DNA of 64,000 nt from Hofstenia miamia (taxonomy: Eukaryota > Xenacoelomorpha > Acoela > Hofsteniidae), in NCBI GenBank assembly GCA_900660155.1, contig CABFPE010000167.1, positions 1,151,854 through 1,215,853 of the forward strand, given 5' to 3'. Numbering within the stretch: the stretch's first letter is position 1; each line of letters opens with the position of its first letter. The translations under genes and the position numbers were made by a program. The notes below the pieces were generated by a model. That model did no database searches. It was not told the origin of the DNA and saw nothing but the letters and a program-made list of their open reading frames with translations. Below, piece after piece: positions 55,540-64,000 of the stretch.

Positions 55540-58500
55540 TATTTTCTATGTTTACAACTTGATTTCAATTGATGATAGTGTGGTATCAGTACGAAATCAG
55601 CAAGCAATCCTACTAATCTATCTATTGAGGGTTTCAGGTTGCAGCATGGATTACCACTGCTACAAATTTATAACTAACTCCGCCTGCTATAATACCCTAT
55701 CCTAATAAAAGTTAAAAGAAAACCGGAGATTGTGTTAGGAAAGAGTGGCCACAGTCGGCCGACCCAATACAGACAACCTTAAGAAAGAAGGACCTTAAGA
55801 ATAAAGAAGCTCTAACTCGAGTGCAGTGAGTGAAACCTACGTGCTAAGGTAAAATACCTAAGCACAATGTAAATTTCGGTGAAAGCAATCAAGGTTAATT
55901 TTTCTTGAATGAAATGCAGTGACAACAAAGTCCCTACCTGTATATCTAACCTACGTTGAAGGGATCATGTCAGCCAAGCTGTCCCCGTCAATTTACCCTT
56001 TAACTACGTAAAAGAATTTAGAAACACATACCTTTATATAAAATACAAAGTCAAAATAAATAGTAAAAAACTAATTTACTGAGAATAAACTGAAGACAAA
56101 CAAAATGAACAAATTGCACATATTTATAAAAAATAAAACAGGTAACCATAAACAAATTCATACCGTAGAAAATATAGGCAAACATGCTTTGTCTTTTGCT
56201 TTAATGATGTTAAAAATACTTAATTCTTTAGTAATAAGTTTATATTTAAACGCTTTCCTGTATTTGTTGTTACGCTTAGATAAAGATGTTTCTGATTCAC
56301 CTGCATATACTTGTATGCCGTAAATTATAATAGAATTAACTAGGGAATTAAATATATTTTCAGTTTCATCTTGATTTAAAAATCGTTTTACTCTTAGTAT
56401 TATATAGAAATATTTCATTGATCTTTTATAAACTTGAGTTACATGTTTTTTAAATGAAAGCTTGTTATTTATAGCAAATCCAAGATATTTCATTGTTGTT
56501 ACTGAGGAAAAACTAGCAATTTTAGATATATTATCAACAAATTTTCTCTTCAATGGGATAATCATTTCCAGCAACCTTTCATAATTAACTTCAAATTTGT
56601 TCCCTTCATACCACGACTTGATCTTTTAATTAATTGAATGTATTAGTCTGTATTCTCTAGAGTTGGAAGACAAATCAATGTATCATCAGCATATTTAATA
56701 ATAGAACCATTTGTAATATTAAAAGAATCAATACATATATTGAACAGAAATGGGCCACAAACGGAACTTTGAGGAACACCTTTGTTGATCTTTTTCATAT
56801 CCGAAAGTCTGTTATTATATTTAACCATTTGCTGCCTATCACAAATGAAACTATCAGGCCAATTAATGATGTATGGATTTAAGTGTGTTATTTTATTTAA
56901 CTTTTTGAATAAAATGTAGTGATTTACATTGTCAAAGGCTTTCTTGATATCAAGGCTGATTAATCTTACATAATCATAATTTCCATTTTATATGACTGAA
57001 TTCTATTTTGTAGTTTGATAACGTCATTTGTTCGGAATCCATGCTGATTTATTTTTAAATTACTATTGTACGTAGATATCTTTGATGTGAACATTAAATA
57101 CAAGTTTTTCAAATGTTCTAGCGACAATATTGAAGTAATGCTAATTGGTCTTAAATTATGCAGTTTAGGCGGTTGTGATTTTGGAATTTGGTATTTAGCA
57201 GTTTTCCAAATCTAGTAGATCTTAGCGATTCCTCAAATATATAAGGAACTACTAGTGTAATTATATACGAAAATTTTTTAATAAACCAATATGGGATTCC
57301 GTCATAACCTGTTGTTTTTTGACATTTTTCAATGCATAATATACTTGATGCTTTGTTATGGATAGAATCTCTTCACTACCTATACTAAGAGTTCTAGGTT
57401 GTTTGTAATTCAAATCATTTGCTATATTAGCAAACATTTTGTTGATTTCATTTACATTAAATTCATTATTCATCCTTGATAGTGTATTGCATGCCATAAG
57501 TTGATTTATAGAAGCCCACCATTCTTTTGGATTTTTCCTTGAAATACTTCTCTTAATTTCTTTACTAATTCTTTCAAACATTTCATTTGCTCTACGAAAT
57601 TGTTTTTTTTTAAGCATTAATTTTTTTCTTTTCTCAGTAAACATTAAATTTGAGGAGTCATTTTAGCATTAATTATTGGGCATTCTCTGTCAATGCAATT
57701 CTTCATTGTCTGACAAAATAATGCAGTCCCTTCATCAATATCGTATTTTATGATNATATTAAAAGAATCAATACATGTATTGAACAGAAATGGGCCACAA
57801 ACGGAACTTTGAGGAACACCTTTGTTGATCTTTTTCATATCCGAAAGTCTGTTATTATATTTAACCATTTGCTGCCTATCACAAATGAAACTATCAGGCC
57901 AATTAATGATGTATGGATTTAAGTGTGTTATTTTATTTAACTTTTTGAATAAAATGTAGTGATTTACATTGTCAAAGGCTTTCTTGATATCAAGGCTGAT
58001 TAATCTTACATAGTCATAATTTCCATTTTATATGACTGAATTCTATTTTGTAGTTTGATAACGTCATTTGTTCGGAATCCATGCTGATTTATTTTTAAAT
58101 TACTATTGTACGTAGATATCTTTGATGTGAACATTAAATACAAGTTTTTCAAATGTTCTAGCGACAATATTGAAGTAATGCTAATTGGTCTTAAATTATG
58201 CAGTTTAGGCGGTTGTGATTTTGGAATTTGGTATTTAGCAGTTTTCCAAATCTAGTAGATCTTAGCGATTCCTCAAATATATAAGGAACTACTAGTGTAA
58301 TTATATACGAAAATTTTTTAATAAACCAATATGGGATTCCGTCATAACCTGTTGTTTTTTGACATTTTTCAATGCATAATATACTTGATGCTTTGTTATG
58401 GATAGAATCTCTTCACTACCTATACTAAGAGTTCTAGGTTGTTTGTAATTCAAATCATTTGCTATATTAGCAAACATTTTGTTGATTTCATTTACATTAA

Positions 58501-60405
58501 ATTCATTATTCATCCTTGATAGTGTATTGCATGCCATAAGTTGATTTATAGAAGCCCACCATTCTTTTGGATTTTTCCTTGAAATACTTCTCTTAATTTC
58601 TTTACTAATTCTTTCAAACATTTCATTTGCTCTACGAAATTGTTTTTTTTTAAGCATTAATTTTTTTCTTTTCTCAGTAAACATTAAATTTGAGGAGTCA
58701 TTTTAGCATTAATTATTGGGCATTCTCTGTCAATGCAATTCTTCATTGTCTGACAAAATAATGCAGTCCCTTCATCAATATCGTATTTTATGATTTCTTC
58801 AAATGCTTCAAAATTTATGTTATTCATTAAACAGTTTAGTTTTTCAATGTTTTTTCCATTAATATCTTGAAATGGAATTGTCGCTTTTTCTATACCTGTT
58901 ATAAATGAAGGTTGTATTATTAATCCAAGATGATCTGTAGAAACCCCAGCTTAAAATGTATAACATTTTTTATATAAATTTGGATGAGAGGTATAGCATT
59001 ATCTAGGTTTCTTAATTTTCTTGTATTTTTATGATTGAGTTTTGTCATACATATTGAACTTGACAGCTCATCAACATTGAGATCATTAAAGGCACCGCCA
59101 ATAATATAAAATAATGCCTGGTTACTTAAAATTAAATTTTCTATGCAATCAGAGATGCAATCTTGCACTTCATTTTTCTTAGGAAACATTAAATTTAAGG
59201 GATTCTACAATCCGGCAACATACATTGACTTCTTACTTAACAGTATTTTGATCCGCAATAATTCTATATTAATTGCTTCAGCAAATATTACGAGATTACT
59301 TTCAATATTGCTTTTAACATAAATACATACACCACTACCTCTGTGCCTTTTCTAAAACAAAAATATCCAGTAAGTTGAGGATAACTTTCAGAAATTTCAC
59401 AGTCAAACCAAGTTTCGCTAGCTATGCAGACACCTATTTGATATGTGAGAATATCAATTAATAAAGAATTTAAATCTTTGATGTTTCTTAGAGATTTACA
59501 ATTTTACTAAAATCCTTGGAGCTTCTAGTCTTAAGGAATGTGAATAACTATAAACATTGTTACTTTGACATGCCTCACTTGGTATGAAAGGAGTTGAGTA
59601 ATTGTTTAGAGTAAATTAGGTAAGGATCGTGTAGATGTACGTTTTCTAATTGTGTTAGTCAATCATCAGTTTCTAGAAATATAAATATGACAAACTTTCG
59701 AAAAAGTAGAATGATTACATTTATCAGGGTATGAAGTGCTGCAATTTACACATTTATGCATACAAGGATTGTTCTTATTTAGAGAATTTGAATAAATTTC
59801 ATTTTCTGCACAGAACATGCACACATGTGATTTTTTTAAACACTTTGAGTGTCTATACATTTCACAGTTAGAACACATAAGTGGATAAAAATTTTCAATG
59901 ACCTTGCACATCTGAAGACCAATATGTATGCAGTTTTCAAGCAAGAATTTCCGTACTTTTGGGGATACTTTGACGAAAATAATGAGGTTTTGCTATATCC
60001 ATTAGTCTTAGTAAATAATATTTCAAACATTGAATCACTTAAACTACACAAATCTTGCATCCTTCGGTTTTCAACAAATGTTTTTTCTTTGATTTCAGGT
60101 GTACTTAGGTTTTCTAAATAATGACTCAATACATTTAGAATTTTTAGCTTGGGTGCAATATTTTTGTGCTCTACAAAATTATAAGACTTATTTTTCCCGA
60201 GATTATTTTTAATAACCTCAACATTAGCTTTATATTCACAGGCAAAAACAAGTTCATTATTCTTATTTGGGAATGTCTTTCTAATTCTAGGAAACTCCTT
60301 AGTATCTTAAATTTCTTTCAGAATATTTTGAGTAACATTTGAAATGTCAGTGCTTGTTATGGGTTCTATATTCACTGAGTTTTTGCTTGAACATTTAATA
60401 TCATG
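55540..60405 (-). mobile_element. Jockey/CR1-like LINE, minus strand, with ORF1 and ORF2
   Basis: Reading from 60.4 kb downwards. ORF1 pieces: a 97-residue N-terminal frame (60129-59836) and zinc-finger part NFYPLMCSNCEMYRHSKC, SHVCMFCAENEI, HKCVNCSTSYPDKC (59944-59666). Endonuclease: ALFYIIGGAFNDLNVDEL (59120-59065). Linker: ANEMFERISKEIKRSISRKN, PKEWWASINQLMAC (58684-58301, and 57644-57261 in the duplicate). RT: KINKGVPQSSVCGPFLFNIC (56780-56720), IIKYADDTLICLP (56700-56660), TMKYLGFAINNKLSFKKHV (56490) and a C-terminal domain to 56158. A 3' UTR of about 600 bases includes a GC-richer part at 55690-56000. It is broken in several places. About 1.04 kb is counted twice because of the assembly join at 57755. 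The layout matches the plus-strand LINE at 41-44.6 kb. Confidence 0.85.
56716..58794. repeat. Near-exact direct duplication around single N (56716-57754 and 57756-58794)
   Basis: Both copies are 1039 bases and differ at only a few positions (for example CATACATATATTG versus CATACATGTATTG). The N at 57755 is exactly between them. This is best explained as unmerged overlapping contigs or alleles. Confidence 0.9.
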
Positions 60406-60407
60406 AT

Positions 60408-60630
60408 ATGGTGGTTAGGGTTCAAGCAATTCATGTCTAATCTGTGACAGCTGGAACACAAACTTATTAAATAGTGTTATCCACAGCATCTCAACTGTTG
60501 TAAAAGTCTTCCAGTATCATTCACCCAAAAGATAATAATCGTAATGTTAATTTTATATGTATTTATTTTCATTCTTTAAAAAAACAATTTTAAATTGGGT
60601 GATTTTTAAATATTCTATTTTGTAATGTTA
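60408..60630 (+). repeat. 3' UTR-like repeat, copy 2
   Basis: Matches 55305-55530 in the same orientation, with CATCTCAACTGTTGTA and GTAATGTTAATTTTATATGTATTTA in order, at roughly 80 percent identity by eye. It lies directly at the 5' end of the minus-strand LINE. Confidence 0.65.
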
Positions 60631-60739
60631 ATTTCGTAAAATCGTTTTTAATTATAAATAATTAGAGAATGAAACTTAATATTACGATTAGATGGTTATT
60701 TAATATAATAGCTGCTTGTTAGATTTAATTTATTGCTTT

Positions 60740-61430
60740 TTAAATGTTAGAGTAGCTTTCTTCATTATGACTGACAGTATTTCCAAATAACAATAAACTT
60801 TCAATTTCAGACAAAATAGACTCGTGGCTCAATAAAAGTGCATCATTTATATTCTTGTCTCTTGAACAATTTCCTAAGTTCTTTAATTCGTTAAATTTGT
60901 TAATAACTTCATTATTTATATACATATCTTGTAGAATATTAAATTATGTTTAAAATATACATGAATGATGCATTGTGTAGTGTCTGAAAATTAAATGTGC
61001 CTCAATTTCAGCAGTAAATATAACTTACTAGTAGTTTTTTTTACTCATGCTGTTGATGTGATGAGAAAATGAAAGTGCCTCATCAAAGTGCACACCAAAC
61101 AATTTCATTACAGGTTGTCGCAGGATATTTTGCAGCTCAGGGACAGAACTTAGACCGAAGTTGAAAAGAAGTTCACTCGTTTTGTTATAAGTAAAATGAA
61201 GGTAGGTTCTTGGAAGAGAAATGAGCCCCAAAAGAACTGATCACGAAACTACTCTCATTTCCAGCATCGTGCAAGCCAGCTACAATAGGGGTATTGTCGT
61301 CAGCAAAAGCTGATGAGAAGTTAGCTGTGGCGTCTTTTTAATCAGTGTCATTGACAGAATAGCTAAAAAATACAGGACCCCTGGCGGTTCCTTGAACTCC
61401 AAGTACGAAAAACTATAGATATAGATTTAA
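60740..61430 (-). mobile_element. LINE RT fragment, minus strand
   Basis: On the minus strand: GVQGTARGPVFFSYSVND (degraded motif B, near 61390), ANFSSAFADDNTPIVAGLHD (catalytic box FADD, 61330-61270), LHFTYNKTSELLFNFGLSSV (61195), VMKLFGVHFDEALSFSHHIN (61110-61050) and a further 61-residue frame to 60740 (INDALLLSHESILSEIESLL). It is a 5'-truncated, broken CR1/Jockey-like copy, distinct from the neighbouring LINE. Confidence 0.7.
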
Positions 61431-61799
61431 CTGGAATGCATTTTATTGCAAAGCTAGCGGATCAGGGAATTCTTCCCAATGTCTCTATATGTGCCGTTCA
61501 GTTTCTTGCCTATTACGGCTATACTACTCAAGTATACTTCTAATTTTTAAGCAATTACAGTTGCTAGAATTTTTGTTCCTTGGCAAACTGCTTAATGCAT
61601 TTTATATTACTTAGAATTACAAGTTTATCTTACCACCTATATTCTCACAAAGTCGAACCTTAAATCTAGTACCCCATAAACTAAATATTGCAAAATCGAA
61701 AAATTTGATATTTTCTAAAAAGCATATAAAGAAAACATGTGTTACCTCTGCTCCTTCTAGGGGTGATATAAAAATTTCTCTTTGAAATGTAAAACCTTC

Positions 61800-62125
61800 A
61801 AACTTTTCAAAGACATTCTAATAAAGTGTGTCCAAATCTTCTCCAGTGATTCTGCTGCCTGTGTCTTTAAACTGTATGTTGTGCCGCCAAATTGCTGTAG
61901 GAGAAGTTCTTCGAAGCTTGATTGCCAAATGATTGTCAAATGTCACAGAATAAAGCAGCTACATTCTTTTCTCCTTTTCAAGCTGGTGTAGGCATTGGGG
62001 GAGATTGTGAAACGGTTATCCATGCTTTCAATGGACTGGTGGAAGTTGTTGGATCCAAAACAAATTTACCTTTTCTCCAGGTGGACATTAATATCCACAG
62101 CTTGTTTCCATTTTACCATGAAATG
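61800..62125 (+). pseudogene. Second copy fragment of the KKKDGGIRP / QQGDPL RT family
   Basis: Pieces IFSSDSAACVFKLYVVPP, QIAVGEVLRSLIAK, FSPFQAGVGIGGDCETVIHA, FNGLVEVVGSKTNLPFLQVD correspond in order to CFPSDSAVGVPKLYAPHL and onward to LQMDIINAF of the copy at 53.3-53.8 kb. Parts between are deleted, and the downstream catalytic part is absent. Confidence 0.7.
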
Positions 62126-62440
62126 TCCTAACAATCCTCAAAATGCAAGTCATTCTCCACAAATTGTTTATTCAATATCGTTTGATAGTTTATCCTTGAA
62201 ATGAAACAGTTGTACACAGTTCAGAATTCTACCAAAGTACACGTTATGTTTCTTTCTCAACAAACTTATTTGCGGTTGATTTGCAAATTTAATGCTTTTA
62301 TGTAGATTTAGCTAATGTAATAATGATTTTACAAATTTATTCTGTCTAATTTTCATTGCAAATATTAACACTGAAGGGCACGTTTCTTTCAAACAACAAA
62401 CATTGTGAATTTGAGGCAACAATCTGACGGTGGCCAAATG
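62126..62440. other. No recognised gene
   Basis: AT-rich spacer between two RT fragments; nothing supported. Confidence 0.4.
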
Positions 62441-63560
62441 CTCTAAAGCTATAAAAAAACTCAAATAGAATAAATCAAATTGCCCTGCTTGGATTTTGAA
62501 AGAAACTGCGTCAATTATTAGTAAGCCATTAAATTTAATTTTTAATGAATGCATCAAAACTAGCATTTTCCCAGACACTCTGAAAAATCTCATGTTACAC
62601 TCATTTTTAATATACTTGATGAAAATATTGCCTCAAATAAGAGACCAACCTCAATAATATCCCCAATTAGTAAAATATTTGAGAGACTTTTATCTGATCA
62701 AATTGATGAACACATGCAAAAATATAATCTATTTTCTGATTAACAGTTTGGTTTTTGAGAACATTAGTCTTCTACTGATGCTCTCATCCAAGCTATTGAA
62801 CATTGGAGGAATTCCTTAGATAAAAAACTATGTCGCAACTGCTTGCTTGGATATTTCTGAAGCTTTGACTCAGTCAATCTTAAAATATTACATGAGAAAC
62901 TTAGGCATATAGACATGGGAAATACTTTTCATCTCAAATTCAAAGGGGTTAAAATAAATAAAGTATTTTCAAGTTGGATTCTTATAAAAATGTTATACCA
63001 CAGGGAACTATTCTAGGCTCCATACTATTTAATATTTATGTAAATGATATGAAACATCATACTAAGACCAATTTTATCCAGTATACTGATGATACATGTG
63101 TATTTTGTAGTGACAAATCTAATGATAAGGCAATAAATCAAATAGATTTTAGCTGTCAATCTTTATGTAATTACTTTTCAATGCATAAATTACGAATTAA
63201 TGCTAAAAAACTTAATTTTGTTTACTTAGTCCTCATAAAGCTGAAAAAAATCGCCCAACAATTTTCTAATAGTAGAGAATTCCAAAGTTCCAGAAATTTC
63301 ATCTTTTAAATATATTAGGGGCTATGTTTGACTCAAAATTACTATTTAATGAACATGTTAAAACATTACAAAAGAAAATTGCTATTGGTATAAAAACTAT
63401 AAGCCATGTTTTATACCAACTACCAGAAAATGCAATTAAACAACTTTTATATTCTTTGGAAATTAGCCATTTTAAATATAGTAGTATTTTATTTTTAAAC
63501 ATATATGAAGAACTAATTATAAAACTTGAAATTCAATATAAATAGAACATTAATGTTTGT
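62440..63560 (+). mobile_element. CR1-like LINE RT fragment, plus strand
   Basis: Plus strand: ETASIISKPLNLIFNECIKT, SIFPDTLK, IISPISKIFERLLSDQIDEH, SSTDALIQAIEHWRNSLDKK, FDSVNLKILHEKL (motif A region), VIPQGTILGSILFNIYVNDM (motif B, 62992-63050), FIQYTDDTCVFCSD (catalytic box, 63072-63113), CNYFSMHKLRINAKK, LGAMFDSKLLFNEHVKTLQK and a C-terminal piece to 63545. It has about five breaks. It shares the YTDD box and overall wording with the fragment at 47.1-47.8 kb. Confidence 0.8.
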
Positions 63561-63764
63561 AAAAGAAATTCTAGTGCTTGGAAAAGTTGCATTTATAAAT
63601 CAATCCCAAGTTCTAAACAGTTAATTCAAATAAACACCACAGTAGTGATACAAAGGGAGACCCCTTTACATTGGGACACCCTGAAGTTCTTGTAACACCT
63701 ATGACACTTGGCTGACTCACAAATATTTATGAGGGGTTTGCAACGCCTCTAGCTGTAATTACTA

Positions 63765-63990
63765 ACTCATGACATTTACGGGGATTGATATTTTAATGAT
63801 TCATAAACATGTGTCTGCTATGACATTTATGAGGCTCAATTTTTACAATGATTCATATACTTGTTATTTACATGATGAGGTCAATTTAGTTTACAAAGAT
63901 TTATATATATGCTATAGTTATTTACATGATGGGGTCAATTTAGTTTACAATGATTCAAAATCACATGTCTTCTATGGTGACTGATTTATA
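63765..63990. repeat. Degenerate tandem repeat, about 50-54-bp unit
   Basis: Units begin near 63771, 63820, 63870 and 63924. The last two share TTATTTACATGATG then GGTCAATTTAGTTTACAA at a spacing of 54 bases; the first two are more diverged (GACATTTA, then AATGATTCATA). It continues towards the window edge. Confidence 0.7.
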
Positions 63991-64000
63991 TTACATTACA

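Noticed and set aside
55690-56000. Possible structured RNA gene in a GC-richer stretch
   Set aside because: No tRNA, snRNA or rRNA pattern could be matched. It lies in the 3' UTR of the minus-strand LINE, which explains its presence.
55301-60630. Direct repeats around the minus-strand LINE as LTRs
   Set aside because: The repeats are well diverged, do not have matching TG/CA ends, and enclose a LINE with ORF1 knuckles and endonuclease pieces. No LTR-element parts are present.
63299-63502. Minus-strand 67-aa frame
   Set aside because: Shadow of the plus-strand LINE C-terminal frame at 63324-63545.
1-64000. Retrovirus, LTR retrotransposon, Polinton or other virus-derived element
   Set aside because: I looked for protease, integrase, capsid, envelope and protein-primed polymerase patterns in the translated frames and recognised none. 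All RT pieces fit non-LTR types.
1-64000. tRNA, rRNA, CRISPR arrays, bacterial operons or toxin-antitoxin genes
   Set aside because: None recognised. Repeats seen are microsatellites, tandem repeats or transposon ends without the spacing of a CRISPR array.

Overview
The window is AT-rich, intron-bearing animal DNA from an invertebrate. It is built mainly of decayed transposable elements, with two host genes recognisable by sequence. Phase-compatible GT-AG introns, a TRPM-family channel, a sperm-tail ODF3/CIMAP1-type gene and a broad mix of elements (mariner, THAP/P-element, hAT, pogo, CR1/Jockey-like LINEs, an R4/Dong-like LINE) fit a non-vertebrate metazoan. The mix resembles what is known from cnidarians such as Hydra, but the species cannot be fixed from sequence alone. 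I saw no rRNA, tRNA, CRISPR, bacterial operon, LTR retroelement, retrovirus or Polinton.

Layout. 1-2262: a broken mariner on the minus strand, partly duplicated at an assembly join. 3441-5847: the large 3' exon of a TRPM-like cation channel on the plus strand. 6430-8030: a CR1-like LINE fragment. 8030-10990: an R4/Dong-like LINE with a long uninterrupted ORF, ending in a TAA array shared with the tail of a minus-strand LINE (10985-11575). 12070-26100: several THAP/P-element transposase remnants in both orientations, interrupted by an R4 fragment, a CCCGG-rich repeat, a terminal-inverted-repeat element with a 638-base gap, and a pogo-like fragment. 27046-27558: a MITE. 28141-28422: an open DDE-transposase C-terminus. 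30369-37352: a complete five-exon ODF3-like gene (251 aa), with a long fourth intron holding a mariner scrap and a gap. 38340-41040: internally deleted hAT, small MITE with a perfect-looking hairpin, RT scrap, hAT C-terminus. 41060-44630: a LINE with ORF1 zinc knuckles. 47117-63560: at least seven further LINE or RT pieces in both orientations plus a short mariner MITE.

The host genes are independent of each other: a membrane cation channel and an axonemal/sperm-tail repeat protein. The rest is a nested record of transposition. Three of the four single-N positions (1021, 39529, 57755) sit between long near-identical direct copies. They are best read as unmerged contig overlaps or haplotypes, so several apparent duplications are probably not in the genome.

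I did not find a convincing undescribed multi-gene system. The most useful leads are the reverse-transcriptase lineage at 53.0-55.3 kb with its unusual C-terminal region, the head-to-head LINE junction at the TAA array, the BED-hATC fusion ORF, and the P-element cluster.
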